Counted from the first letter of the stretch, positions 54,751 to 63,840 are shown. The stretch: DNA of 64,000 nucleotides from Oscillospiraceae bacterium (GCA_009780345.1 WRAG01000003.1:1-64000), one strand, 5' to 3'. Program-made: numbers and translations. The notes: generated from the sequence alone by a model not told the origin.

Positions 54751-54872
54751 AATAAATCCTCCTTTTGAGACTTGACTTTGCTGATTTGTGCAAAGTCATA
54801 GCCGAAAAGTGCAGGGGTGTAAGATTCTTGCGCTTTTTTGCAAGAATCCACAGTCATCTGCCTTTTGAGACT
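54751..54872 (-). promoter_or_regulatory. Structured leader of the MntP/YtaF-like gene
   Basis: On the minus strand, two strong hairpins: GATTCTTGC/GCAAGAATC (54824-54849) and GACTTTGC/GCAAAGTC (54773-54796). The first is enclosed by weaker pairing GGCAG...CTGC. A 12-base direct repeat AGTCTCAAAAGG brackets the region (54861-54872 and 54761-54772), the second copy ending on the ribosome site. A -10-like TACAAT lies just upstream. I could not match it to a known riboswitch. Confidence 0.5.
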
Positions 54873-54884
54873 ATTGTATGCGAT

Positions 54885-55451
54885 TTATCGCTTACGTGTT
54901 ACGAGCCGCTTAAACTTCTTCTTACTCACCATCATAATGGAAAGCAAAAGAATAAACAGAACGGTAATCGCAACGCAAATCTCACTCGGCAAGTGCTCGC
55001 ACCACTTGGGATATACCGCGCAATATATCGCCAGTATAATTCCCGCGGCGGTAATCGGCAATCCTACAAAATGATCGCGGAAATCGCCTAAATTGTACCG
55101 AACAAGCCGATACGCGCCCGCGCCGACAAATATCAAAGACGATATTGTCACAATTCCGAAATACTCACACGGCGCGATGTAGTTTACAAACGCGATCGGC
55201 GCGACACCGAATGTAATGATGTCCGCAAACGAGTCCAACTGCTTCCCCATATTGGTTACAACGTTGAATTTTCGCGCGACATATCCGTCGAAGAAGTCGG
55301 CAATGCCGCCGAGCAGTATCAACGCGGTTATTATCAACGGTTTATGCGCATGTTCCAATTGGATGATAAACAAAATCGCAGTCAATCCCAAAAGCATATT
55401 TATCATCGTTAGAACGTTCGGGATATGTTGAATTAACTTGTTTTGACCCAT
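54885..55451 (-). CDS. pssA: CDP-diacylglycerol-serine O-phosphatidyltransferase
   Basis: 188 residues; ATG after GAGGTG. The CDP-alcohol phosphotransferase motif is complete: GIADFFDGYVARKF, then G in NMGKQLD and DSFAD, giving D-x2-DG-x2-AR-x8-G-x3-D-x3-D. About six helices. It makes phosphatidylserine, precursor of phosphatidylethanolamine. It overlaps the UPF0104 gene by 19 nt. The serine specificity is inferred from the PssA-like sequence FGVAP. Confidence 0.88.
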   Translation of the reverse strand: MGQNKLIQHIPNVLTMINMLLGLTAILFIIQLEHAHKPLIITALILLGGIADFFDGYVARKFNVVTNMGKQLDSFADIITFGVAPIAFVNYIAPCEYFGIVTISSLIFVGAGAYRLVRYNLGDFRDHFVGLPITAAGIILAIYCAVYPKWCEHLPSEICVAITVLFILLLSIMMVSKKKFKRLVTRKR

Positions 55452-56251
55452 CGCCGCGCACCTCGATTTCTAATCTTACAAAAAGCAATAAATCCGAAAC
55501 TCAATATCATCACAAGCCAAAACGTAATAAATCGAAATAATACCGCAACCAGCGCGGCGCCCGACACACTAAATCCTAACGTTAAAAGCAAGCCCGTCAT
55601 GGTTCCCTCAAATCCGCCCAATCCGCCGGGAAAAATCGGAATCATGCCAACCATATATGAAACAAAAGTTATCCCCGCAATGTAAATTATATTTACATCC
55701 GGCAAAAATTGCGCCGCCAATATATACATTTTTACGGGATAAATCAGCCAAATCAATAGCGATAATCCGAAAAACATTAGCGACGTTTTCGGATTTTGCC
55801 GCAAGAATTTCGCCTGCTCCGCAAAAATATTTCTCCATCTTTTCGGCATAAACAGTGCGGCTAAAAGTATCAAAACCACTAGCGCCAATATGCCGTACAC
55901 CACATACTGCGTATATTGCGCTTGCAAAAATCCGACGGTAAGCAGGCAAAGCAGCAAAAACGCACTAATGCTGAACAATTTCTGCGTCGCGACAATGGCG
56001 GCAGATTGCCCTTTTTCGATGCCGCATTTTCGGCTCATCTGCACTGCGCGCGTAATTTCGCCGCCGATTTTGACGCCGGGCGTGATTGAATCCATAACCG
56101 AACCCTGCGCGTTGATATAAAGCATATCGCGAAAGGAAATCGGCACATTCGCGAATTTCGCAATTTTGCACCATTGAAGATTCACCAAAATCTGCGATAT
56201 AATCTGTAAACCGACCAATAATATGATCACTTGCATTGAAACCATGCCCAT
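55433..56251 (-). CDS. UPF0104 / lysylphosphatidylglycerol-synthase-like membrane protein
   Basis: 272 residues with about seven helices. It has SITPGVKIGGEITRAVQM, then GMIPIFPGGLGGFEGTMTGLL, the marks of the YbhN/AglD/MprF flippase-like family. It is somewhat short at the N-terminus compared with 300-plus-residue relatives. A lipid flippase or related role is inferred. The ATG overlaps the upstream stop (TAATG). Confidence 0.8.
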   Translation of the reverse strand: MGMVSMQVIILLVGLQIISQILVNLQWCKIAKFANVPISFRDMLYINAQGSVMDSITPGVKIGGEITRAVQMSRKCGIEKGQSAAIVATQKLFSISAFLLLCLLTVGFLQAQYTQYVVYGILALVVLILLAALFMPKRWRNIFAEQAKFLRQNPKTSLMFFGLSLLIWLIYPVKMYILAAQFLPDVNIIYIAGITFVSYMVGMIPIFPGGLGGFEGTMTGLLLTLGFSVSGAALVAVLFRFITFWLVMILSFGFIAFCKIRNRGARRWVKTS

Positions 56252-56736
56252 TATGCCGCACCGCCTTTAACGTACAACAATGTATTCCCGATACGTTTTT
56301 TCGGCTCACGAATCAGCAACCGAGTCATCGCTGACGCACGGTTTTTCACCTCCGACAATACAGTTTCGGCGGGCGAGATTTGCTTCGCCAAATGAACCAC
56401 CGAATATTCCGAAACATCCATATCCGCGCCGTCGCGGCATTGCACCCGAATTTTCTCGCTTAACCCCAACTGCTCGACAACACTCCGCGCCAATCGCGCG
56501 CAAGTTTCGCAATTGTCAACAACCGTAACTCTTGCGCCGGTCGTTTGATGAAACATAATCGCGCTAAACGGACAAACTCCGCCGCCGATACAAAGCATAT
56601 TGTCGCCCGCGCGAATTTTCGCAAGCTGAATTTCCTTGCGGATAACCGCGTGGTAATATAACTTCGCAAACCAAAACGCAAGTTTTGATTTCGCAGCGCA
56701 ACTTTCAATTTTACGTGTAATTCCAACGATACTCAT
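56251..56736 (-). CDS. SAM-binding enzyme, nicotianamine-synthase-like
   Basis: 161 residues. A Rossmann-type nucleotide loop (NMLCIGGGVCPFSAIMFHQT, ARVTVVDNCETCARLARSVV) is the class I SAM fold. The second half (YSVVHLAKQISPAETVLSEV, MTRLLIREPKKRIG) recalls nicotianamine synthases and their bacterial relatives, though the protein is much shorter. It starts 3 bp after the feoB stop, so it is in the iron operon. A metal-linked role is inferred from context; an ordinary methyltransferase is the alternative. Confidence 0.6.
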   Translation of the reverse strand: MSIVGITRKIESCAAKSKLAFWFAKLYYHAVIRKEIQLAKIRAGDNMLCIGGGVCPFSAIMFHQTTGARVTVVDNCETCARLARSVVEQLGLSEKIRVQCRDGADMDVSEYSVVHLAKQISPAETVLSEVKNRASAMTRLLIREPKKRIGNTLLYVKGGAA

Positions 56737-56739
56737 AAC

Positions 56740-58599
56740 TTAACCTCCGAAAAATACTCCGATATGATTGATCAATCCGCCGACAAAGAGCGCTGATGCA
56801 ATCGTTCCAAGCGATATAATAATCGCGATTTTCGCCTTAAACTCTTTCGCCAAAATCGCGAAAACCGAAATACACGGTATATACATAAGCGACACCACGC
56901 CGCCCACGAACGCTTGAAGCGTAGTCAATTCCAACGCCAACAGCGGCGCGACCGACATCTCCCGCCGAACAATCCCTAAAATCAGCGCCGTAACCGCCTC
57001 AGACGGCAACCCCAGCCAACCGCTTACCAACGGCTCGGCGTGTGTTGCAATTATCGCCAAAAGTCCCGATTCCGCAAGAACTGCGGCGATTATAATCGCG
57101 ATTAACATCGGTTTTTCGGCGTCTTTTAGGAAATGTCTCATGCGTGTCGCCAATTTCCGTCCAAACGCTTTGCCGTTAGGCATAAGCAGGTTCGGAACTT
57201 CGATAATCAGCGGATCAACCTTCCCTTTTACAAACTTTCCCGCGATCAAAGTTACCAATATAAACAACAATATTGAAAATCCGAATATCGCGGGCAACAT
57301 CCACCAAGCAAATTCCCCGAACAAGCTAATCAGCGCGCCTGTTTGAGATATACACGGTATGGCGAAACATATGGCGACGGCAATAACAATGCGTTCCTTG
57401 CGACTCGTTGCCGCGCGGCTTCCGATAATCGCCGGAACGGCGCAGCCGTAGCCCATAATGGTATGTATTAAACTTCCGCCCTGAACGCCGAGCTTGCGCA
57501 TAATATTATCGAATAACACGCTAATCCGCGGCAAGTATCCGGTGTCTTCCAAAAATGTGAACACAACGTAAAACAGCAGCACATAAGGGAAAATTAACGC
57601 CAAAATCCACTCGAAACTGATGACGAAAATCCCGAATTCCCCAATTAGGATGTTAAGCAACATACCTTCGGGGATGATTGCGGTAAAAATCCACTGGAAC
57701 AGCGGAACAATACCGTAATACACGCCGTTTATGTTTAGGCCTTGTACAAGCGGTAGCAGAAACCCTGCGCGCAACCCGCGTCCGCCAAACACAACCGCGG
57801 CGATTGCGAGCGCCATCACCAAAAGCGCAATCGGTATGCCGGGAAAGGGTTTCACCATACTTGCTCCAAGTTTGTCGATAAACTTCAAATTCGACTTCGT
57901 TTTACGGCTAACCCGGCGGGAAATTTCTTTCGCCGATGTGAAAACATCATTCCCATGTTTACCAAATCGGTTAAACGGACAAGAGGTGCAATTCGCGTTC
58001 TCACAAGCGTGGTCGGCAGATTTGGTGTTCGATAACATATTCTCCAATTGTTTCAGTAATTCATTAAGCCCTTGCTTCTTCACCGCGACGGTAGGAACGA
58101 CAGGCGCGCCCAACTCTTGTTCCAGCAATTTAGCGTTTATCTCAATTCCGTGCCGCTCGGCAATATCCCACAAATTCAGCGCGTAAACAATCGGAATATT
58201 ATATTGCTGCAATTCCAGCGCAAGCCGCAGATTACGCTCCAAATTTGACGCGTCCAACACGCAAATAATTGCCGCCGCGCCGCTTTTGACGAATTCGGTC
58301 GCGACCGTTTCCGCCTCCGAAGTCGGGTCAAGCGAATATGTACCCGGCACGTCAACCAACGTGTACTCTTTCTCGCCAAGTTTGAAACGTCCCTCCATAA
58401 AGGTTACGGTTGTTCCGGCGTAGTTTGAACTCATCGCGTGAATTCCCGTCAACTCGGTGAAAAATATGCTTTTTCCTACGTTGGGATTCCCCATAAGCAG
58501 GATTTTTGTTTTAGAAGGCTCCCTTCGGTCGCTGTGACGTCCGTCATTAGGGTACGCCGAGCCGGCGATGCCCATTCGGGCTGAATTCGTATTTAACAT
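56740..58599 (-). CDS. feoB: Ferrous iron transporter FeoB
   Basis: 619 residues. The G domain has GNPNVGKS (37-44), DVPG (83-86) and NLWD as the G4 motif. The helical linker contains a Cys cluster (HACENANCTSCPFNRF). The membrane part has the two Gate regions (GYGCAVPAIIGSRA; GIVRREMSVAPLL). FeoB imports Fe(II). The first 30 residues before the G domain (SAYPNDGRHSDRREPSK) are unusual and look derived from a repeat. It overlaps feoA by 7 nt. Confidence 0.96.
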   Translation of the reverse strand: MLNTNSARMGIAGSAYPNDGRHSDRREPSKTKILLMGNPNVGKSIFFTELTGIHAMSSNYAGTTVTFMEGRFKLGEKEYTLVDVPGTYSLDPTSEAETVATEFVKSGAAAIICVLDASNLERNLRLALELQQYNIPIVYALNLWDIAERHGIEINAKLLEQELGAPVVPTVAVKKQGLNELLKQLENMLSNTKSADHACENANCTSCPFNRFGKHGNDVFTSAKEISRRVSRKTKSNLKFIDKLGASMVKPFPGIPIALLVMALAIAAVVFGGRGLRAGFLLPLVQGLNINGVYYGIVPLFQWIFTAIIPEGMLLNILIGEFGIFVISFEWILALIFPYVLLFYVVFTFLEDTGYLPRISVLFDNIMRKLGVQGGSLIHTIMGYGCAVPAIIGSRAATSRKERIVIAVAICFAIPCISQTGALISLFGEFAWWMLPAIFGFSILLFILVTLIAGKFVKGKVDPLIIEVPNLLMPNGKAFGRKLATRMRHFLKDAEKPMLIAIIIAAVLAESGLLAIIATHAEPLVSGWLGLPSEAVTALILGIVRREMSVAPLLALELTTLQAFVGGVVSLMYIPCISVFAILAKEFKAKIAIIISLGTIASALFVGGLINHIGVFFGG

Positions 58600-58817
58600 G
58601 CTGTAACTCCTATCTGTTTCGCGATATCTTTTCCGATTGCGACCGAATATGCGTCCTCGACTCGCAAAAGCACCGGCCCGCCGAGCGCATAACGGTTTTG
58701 CACCGTCACTTTCGTCCCCGCGCGAAGCCCCAAACTATTTAATAATCCGACATCAGGCACGTCAACCACCATATATTTCGTGTTTTTCGGTGCCGTGTAC
58801 AGGCTTAATATGTCCAT
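58593..58817 (-). CDS. feoA: FeoA-type SH3-like protein
   Basis: 74 residues, starting MDILSLYTAPKNTKYMVVDV. The SH3-like core (LLNSLGLRAGTKVTVQNRYA, GGPVLLRVEDAYSVAIGKDI) is typical of FeoA, which assists FeoB. Its ATG follows GGGAGC. First gene of the operon, under the DtxR-type operators. Confidence 0.92.
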   Translation of the reverse strand: MDILSLYTAPKNTKYMVVDVPDVGLLNSLGLRAGTKVTVQNRYALGGPVLLRVEDAYSVAIGKDIAKQIGVTAC

Positions 58818-58840
58818 ATTTCTGCTCCCATCTACATATA

Positions 58841-58856
58841 GTTAGTATATGCTAAC
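58841..58856. promoter_or_regulatory. Iron-regulator operator 1
   Basis: GTTAGTATATGCTAAC, a 16-bp inverted repeat just downstream of the feoA promoter. It matches operator 2 at 15 of 16 bases. Confidence 0.8.
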
Positions 58857-58862
58857 TACAAT

Positions 58863-58891
58863 AGTTTACCATGGCTAACTCAATTTGTCAA
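58863..58891 (-). promoter_or_regulatory. feoA promoter with embedded operator 3
   Basis: On the minus strand, TTGACA, 17 bp, TAAACT. A third operator-like sequence, GTTTACCATGGCTAAC (58864-58879), covers the -10 and spacer, so a bound regulator would block transcription. Confidence 0.75.
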
Positions 58892-58897
58892 TAGGTA

Positions 58898-58926
58898 TTG
58901 CAAAAAAAGTTAGTTTATGCTAACAT
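58898..58926 (+). promoter_or_regulatory. Promoter of the DtxR-family gene with operator 2
   Basis: TTGCAA, 17 bp, TAACAT. Operator 2, GTTAGTTTATGCTAAC (58909-58924), covers spacer and -10, which predicts autoregulation. Confidence 0.72.
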
Positions 58927-59064
58927 GTACCTAAGAGGGGTACAGGGCTCCCATAACGTCCCAACGAAGTGGACGTTGTGGTAAAGAGGAGCAACCCCGA
59001 AGCAGATGAGCTTTTGGCGCGAATTTTGCGACAAAACGAATATAGCGAAGGAGGTTGGGACGAC

Positions 59065-59442
59065 ATGGCTATTTATGAATCGGGTGAAAATTATTTGGAA
59101 ACTATTTTTATATTGCAAGAGAAAAACGGAACGGTGCGTTCTATCGACGTTGCGAACGAGCTGGGATACACAAAGGCAAGCGTCAGTCGAGCCATGAGCA
59201 TACTCAAAAAAGCGGAATATATAAAAATCGCGGAAAGCGGCAACATTTTACTGACCGAATCGGGCAGGCAAAAAGCAACCCAAATTTTCAACCGCCATAA
59301 AATTATTACCGAATTTTTGATGAACACGTTGCAGGTTGACGAGGCTTTGGCCGACAAAGACGCCTGCCGAATAGAACATATTATCAGCGAAGAAGTGTTC
59401 GAAAAAATGAAAAAATACGTTGAGAACGGAGAAACGCTATGA
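59065..59442 (+). CDS. DtxR-family iron-dependent regulator
   Basis: 125 residues from the ATG of MAIYESGENYLETIFILQEK, after AAGGAGG; upstream in-frame codons lack a site. Winged helix: VANELGYTKASVSRAMSILK. The metal-binding helix reads DACRIEH (Cys101, Glu104, His105), as in iron-sensing DtxR, not the ExxEH of manganese-sensing MntR; His78 in NRHKIITEF also fits. There is no SH3 domain. It is divergent from feoAB and shares operators with it, so it probably represses iron uptake when Fe(II) is plentiful. Confidence 0.92.
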   Translation: MAIYESGENYLETIFILQEKNGTVRSIDVANELGYTKASVSRAMSILKKAEYIKIAESGNILLTESGRQKATQIFNRHKIITEFLMNTLQVDEALADKDACRIEHIISEEVFEKMKKYVENGETL

Positions 59443-60650
59443 AAAAGTCGCATAGCAGGTTATTTTATATAGGTGTTTTGGCATTCGCGGCGCTTTTCCT
59501 TTTTGTCGGAAACAGAATCGCGTCCGGCGTTTTAGATTTTTCAGAGCAAATCGACGATTTTACGGTGTTTTCGGCGGTTGTAACCTCGGTTACCGGCAGA
59601 ACGGAAGATGCGATCGATATGGGGTATTTTACTTCCACAGATATTACGATAACCTTCAACGCCCGAATCACAAACGGCGCGCGGCGCGGCGAAACGGTGC
59701 AGGCGCAGCATACTATTTCCGGCTTTCTTGACTTGCCGGAAGCCGAAGTCGAGGCAGGAGACAGAGTTGTTTTAGGCTATGACGATTTTAGCGGAACATT
59801 CTTTTTTATGACGCATCAAAGGATAAATTCCGTGTTGATTTTAGGATTTATCTTCCTATTGCTCATGATATTATTCGGCAGAAAAAAAGGATTCAACTCC
59901 ATAGTCGCGCTGGGCTTTATCTGTATGGCGATTTTCATGGTGTTTGTTCCCGCGATTCTATCGGGCAGAAATATTTATATCGCCACGTTTGTTACCGTTA
60001 TTTATTCAATTGTCACGACATTGCTGATTGTAATCGGGCCGAACAAAAAGGCGATTTCCGCCATGCTCGGATGTTTAGGCGGCGTGCTTTTCGCCGCAAT
60101 ACTCATGGCGGCAATGAACGGCATTGTGCAACTTACAGGATTTATCGACCACGAAACTCGCTCGCTTATTATGCTAAATCCCGAAAATCCTATAAATTTG
60201 CAAGCGATTATATTTGCCGGAGTTATCATTGGTTCCGCCGGCGCGATTATGGACGTTGCAATGTCCATCGCCTCGTCTTTGTGGGAGGTTAAACTTGCGG
60301 GCGTCAAATCGGATTTTCGCAGCATATTCAAATCGGGAATCGAGATAGGCAAAGATATATTGGGAACCATGCTGAACACTTTGATACTCGCGTATATCGG
60401 AAGTTCAATTACCGTTATTTTGCTTATTACCGCACATTCGGCGTCGTTTGCGGGACTGTTTAACACCGAAATGATTATTGTTGAACTTTTGCGGGCGTTG
60501 GTCGGAAGTTTCGGAATGTTCCTGACCCTACCGTTGACAGCGGCAATTTGCGGCGCGCTATATACTCGGAAACCAAAAGATACCCCGCAAGACACCCCGC
60601 TGCCAGAGCTACAGAGCGATATTTTGAATCTCCGCGCCGAGCAATCGTAA
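59439..60650 (+). CDS. YibE/F-family membrane protein
   Basis: 403 residues; the ATG overlaps the regulator's stop by 4 nt. An N-terminal helix is followed by an extracytoplasmic beta domain (residues 35-125). About seven helices follow, with GPNKKAISAMLGCLGGVLFA, FAGVIIGSAGAIMDVAMSIA and GTMLNTLILAYIGSS, all characteristic of YibE/F. The family's substrate is not established. Translational coupling to an iron regulator suggests a metal-related role. Confidence 0.88.
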   Translation: MKKSHSRLFYIGVLAFAALFLFVGNRIASGVLDFSEQIDDFTVFSAVVTSVTGRTEDAIDMGYFTSTDITITFNARITNGARRGETVQAQHTISGFLDLPEAEVEAGDRVVLGYDDFSGTFFFMTHQRINSVLILGFIFLLLMILFGRKKGFNSIVALGFICMAIFMVFVPAILSGRNIYIATFVTVIYSIVTTLLIVIGPNKKAISAMLGCLGGVLFAAILMAAMNGIVQLTGFIDHETRSLIMLNPENPINLQAIIFAGVIIGSAGAIMDVAMSIASSLWEVKLAGVKSDFRSIFKSGIEIGKDILGTMLNTLILAYIGSSITVILLITAHSASFAGLFNTEMIIVELLRALVGSFGMFLTLPLTAAICGALYTRKPKDTPQDTPLPELQSDILNLRAEQS

Positions 60651-60724
60651 AATTTTTGTCATATTTCACTGCCTGTCCTCGTATAATTTAGTAATTCACA
60701 CAAATGAGAGGACGGGAACTGCTA

Positions 60725-63421
60725 ATGAAAACCTTTGAGGGGCTATCCCTTATGGAAGTAGAAAATTCGCGCAAAAATTTCGGGACAAACTCTCTCCCAC
60801 AGCCTAAAAGCGCAACATTTTGGGAGAAATATTGGAAGAACTTAGACGACCCTATTATTACGGTGTTGCTTATCACTCTTGGAATCAATATCCTTTTCGT
60901 ATTCTTAGGAAAAGTTGATTGGTACGAGGCGGGCGGGATACTTCTTGCCGTTTTGATTTCAACCTTCGTATCCACTTTTTCGGAATACAAAAACGAGGGA
61001 ATTTTCGAGAAGATACAGGAAAAAGCGGGGCAAAAAGTCTGCAAAGTCTATCGCGGCGGTGAATTGCTGGAAATTCCTATTGAAGATATCGTTGTCGGCG
61101 ACTTGGTATGGCTTTGCGCGGGAGATATTGTTCCCGCCGACGGAATGGTGGTTGACGGTTCGATCATGGTTGACCAATCCTCGCTAAACGGTGAAAATGA
61201 CGAAATCGAAAAATCCAATATTTTCGTAGGGGGCGGCGTCCGCAACGTCCCGCAACTTCCGCCGTCCGATTTCCTCGACAAATTCAGCGTGTTCCGCGGA
61301 AGCGTGGTGCAGTCGGGCGAATGTGTCGCCCAAATCAAAGCGGTCGGCGCGCAAACGGTATACGGCTCAATGACCCACGAGCTTGGACATGACGAGCGCA
61401 AAAGCCCGCTGATTGTCAAGCTTACCAACCTTGCGAAGGGAATCAGCCGATTCGGCTATATCGTGGGAATATCCATCATCGTCCTTTATATGTTCCGCGC
61501 GGCGGTGATTTACAACAACTTTGACCCCTATTACATGAGCCAGTACTTTTTGAATCTGCCGCAGGTGCTGTCTGACTTGGTCGAGGCGGTGATTTTGGGG
61601 ATTATCATTATCGTAGTTGCCGTCCCCGAGGGCTTGCCGCTTATGATCGCGATTGTGTGTTCGCTGAATATGAACAAGATGTTCAAGGATAACGTTCTCG
61701 TTCGCAAGCTTGTTGGGATTGAGACGGCGGGCAGTTTAAATATGCTGTTCACCGACAAGACGGGGACGCTTACGCATGGGAAGTTGGAGGTAATTTCGTT
61801 TACGACCGGAGCGGGGCGATGTTTTTCGAAATTTTCCGATTTGTCGGGTGAGTTGAAAAACATACTTCACATATCTATTTTACATAATAACGAGGCGAAA
61901 CTAAGCGGCGGAATTATGTCTACTCCGCGGAAAAATTATGTCAACAAACCAAAAATAATCGGCGGAAATTCGACCGACAAATCGCTTATGGAATACATTT
62001 CGGGCAAGAGGTGCGAAATTGAGGTTGAAAAGGTCAGTCAGACGCTGTTTGACAGCGATAAAAAATTTTCGTCTTGCCGTGTGACGGGGGATTACAATTT
62101 AAGTCTGATCAAGGGCGCGCCTGAGGTTGTCTTGTCGCGGTGTAAGTATTATTACGACGTCAACGGCGCGAAGGTCAAGATTTCGGATATGTATACGTTG
62201 AATAATGAGGTGGATAAACTTGCGAAGCGGGCGGTGCGGGTGATTGCGCTTGCCGCGTCGGAGGAGCCACTTGACGGCGATATTATGCCGAACAACCTTA
62301 CCTTGGTAGGGCTTATCGGGATACGCGATGAGATTCGGCGGGAAGTGCCCGCCGCGATTGCGGAGGTGCAAAGCGCGGGGATTACGGTGGTTATGATTAC
62401 CGGCGACCGCGCGGAAACGGCGGCGGCAATCGCGAAAGAGACCGGAATTTTGGGGGATAGCGATGATTTGGTGCTGACTTCAAGTCAGCTTGCGCAAATG
62501 AGGGACGATAAGGTTAAGGAAATCTTGCCTAGGATACGGGTGATCGCGCGTGCGTTGCCCAGCGATAAGAGCAGGTTGGTTCGGTTGGCGCAAGAGTTGA
62601 ATTTGGTGGTTGGCATGACCGGCGACGGCGTGAATGACTCGCCTGCGTTGAAACGCGCGGATGTCGGGTTCGCGATGGGGAGCGGGACCGACGTCGCAAT
62701 CGGCGCGGGAGATATTGTGATTTTAGACGATAATTTCCTGTCCATCAAGCGGGCGATTTTGTATGGGCGTACGATTTATAACAATATCAAGAAGTTTATC
62801 ACGTTCCAGCTTACCATTAACGTCGCGGCGGTGACTGTGTCACTTTTCGCGCCTATGGTTGGGATTGCGCGCCCGCTTAGTATTACGCAAATGCTGTGGA
62901 TTAACCTGGTTATGGACGCGCTTGCGGCGATTGCGTTTGGCAGCGAGCCGTCGCTTGCAAAATATATGAAAGAAAAGCCGAAAAGTCGGGATGAAAGCAT
63001 TATCGACCGTAAAATGTGGAGCGCGATTCTGTGGAACGGCGCGTTTATATTTATCGTAAGTATGATAATGTTTACGGTTCCGGGAATGCTGAACCTGTTC
63101 CGTGTAAGCGTTGGGGATATTTATTTTTACACCGGATATTTCACGTTTTTCATCTTCGCTTGTATTTTCAATGCGTTTAACGCGCGCGCGACGGGGACCG
63201 ACTTCTTTGAGCATATCGCGGCGAATAAGAATTTTATCTATGTTATGCTGCTGATCGCTGTGGTGCAGGTGTTTATGACGTATTACGGCGGGGTGATTTT
63301 GCGGACGCAGGGATTGATTATGCCCGAGTGGATCGTTGTGATAAGCCTTGCGGTATTGATTATTCCGTTTGATATGGTGAGGAAGATGGTGTTTAAAAGA
63401 AGTGCGGTGTTGAGGGTTTGA
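60725..63421 (+). CDS. Calcium-type P-type ATPase
   Basis: 898 residues from the ATG of MKTFEGLSLMEVENSRKNFG. P2-type layout: VAVPEGLPLM in M4, phosphorylation motif FTDKTGTLTHGK, KGAPEVVLSRC in the N domain, MTGDGVNDSPALKRADVG in the P domain. The actuator loop reads SLNGEND in place of the usual TGES, keeping the Glu. Length and PEGLP fit plasma-membrane Ca-ATPases; it probably exports Ca2+ or Mn2+. Codon use shifts toward GGG and GCG in the second half. Confidence 0.93.
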   Translation: MKTFEGLSLMEVENSRKNFGTNSLPQPKSATFWEKYWKNLDDPIITVLLITLGINILFVFLGKVDWYEAGGILLAVLISTFVSTFSEYKNEGIFEKIQEKAGQKVCKVYRGGELLEIPIEDIVVGDLVWLCAGDIVPADGMVVDGSIMVDQSSLNGENDEIEKSNIFVGGGVRNVPQLPPSDFLDKFSVFRGSVVQSGECVAQIKAVGAQTVYGSMTHELGHDERKSPLIVKLTNLAKGISRFGYIVGISIIVLYMFRAAVIYNNFDPYYMSQYFLNLPQVLSDLVEAVILGIIIIVVAVPEGLPLMIAIVCSLNMNKMFKDNVLVRKLVGIETAGSLNMLFTDKTGTLTHGKLEVISFTTGAGRCFSKFSDLSGELKNILHISILHNNEAKLSGGIMSTPRKNYVNKPKIIGGNSTDKSLMEYISGKRCEIEVEKVSQTLFDSDKKFSSCRVTGDYNLSLIKGAPEVVLSRCKYYYDVNGAKVKISDMYTLNNEVDKLAKRAVRVIALAASEEPLDGDIMPNNLTLVGLIGIRDEIRREVPAAIAEVQSAGITVVMITGDRAETAAAIAKETGILGDSDDLVLTSSQLAQMRDDKVKEILPRIRVIARALPSDKSRLVRLAQELNLVVGMTGDGVNDSPALKRADVGFAMGSGTDVAIGAGDIVILDDNFLSIKRAILYGRTIYNNIKKFITFQLTINVAAVTVSLFAPMVGIARPLSITQMLWINLVMDALAAIAFGSEPSLAKYMKEKPKSRDESIIDRKMWSAILWNGAFIFIVSMIMFTVPGMLNLFRVSVGDIYFYTGYFTFFIFACIFNAFNARATGTDFFEHIAANKNFIYVMLLIAVVQVFMTYYGGVILRTQGLIMPEWIVVISLAVLIIPFDMVRKMVFKRSAVLRV

Positions 63422-63444
63422 TTTTTCAATAGAGACAACATTTC

Positions 63445-63473
63445 AAAAAAGAGCAATATTTTTGCTCTTTTTT
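63445..63473 (+). terminator. Terminator of the P-ATPase gene
   Basis: AAAAAAGAGCAA, loop TATTT, TTGCTCTTTTTT; 23 bp after the stop. Confidence 0.93.
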
Positions 63474-63485
63474 GCATTTTTGCCC

Positions 63486-63514
63486 TTGTAAAAAATTATC
63501 GGGTGTGGTAGAAT
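63486..63514 (+). promoter_or_regulatory. Promoter of the small membrane protein
   Basis: TTGTAA, 17 bp, TAGAAT, about 84 bp before the start codon. Confidence 0.7.
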
Positions 63515-63597
63515 GACTATAAGATCAAAAATTGTTGCATAAATTTCCGAAATGTTGGAAATTATATTGCAATAAAAATAAAAAGGAGGAAATCACT

Positions 63598-63732
63598 ATG
63601 TTTAGCGGCAAAAAAAAGTATTTTATCATTATCGGAGGTTTGATTGCGATTGCGGTTGGCGCGCTGTTTTTAATTAACAATTTGAACGAGAATTTCTTGC
63701 TGGAGCGTTTTAAAAAGAACGACGATTTCTAG
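63598..63732 (+). CDS. 44-residue membrane protein, unknown
   Basis: The ATG lies seven bases after AGGAGG. MFSGKKKYFIIIGGLIAIAV begins a single membrane helix; the tail is charged (LLERFKKNDDF). It has its own promoter and a following hairpin, so it is likely expressed on its own. No family recognised. Confidence 0.7.
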   Translation: MFSGKKKYFIIIGGLIAIAVGALFLINNLNENFLLERFKKNDDF

Positions 63733-63775
63733 AGACGTTTTAGGTCAAAGCGTTATCTTTGAATGAATTTTGCGT

Positions 63776-63798
63776 GAGCGGCGTGTGCTCGCCCGCTC
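63776..63798 (+). terminator. Terminator-like hairpin ahead of purF
   Basis: GAGCGG and CCGCTC pair around an 11-nt loop, followed by GTTTATTT. Confidence 0.55.
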
Positions 63799-63840
63799 GT
63801 TTATTTGCTATGTAATAAATTTCGAAAGGTTGTGGCGGCG

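Noticed and set aside
54751-54872. yybP-ykoY manganese riboswitch ahead of the MntP/YtaF-like gene
   Set aside because: The expected conserved core is not visible. Only the gene family suggests it, so the region is reported as an unassigned structured leader.
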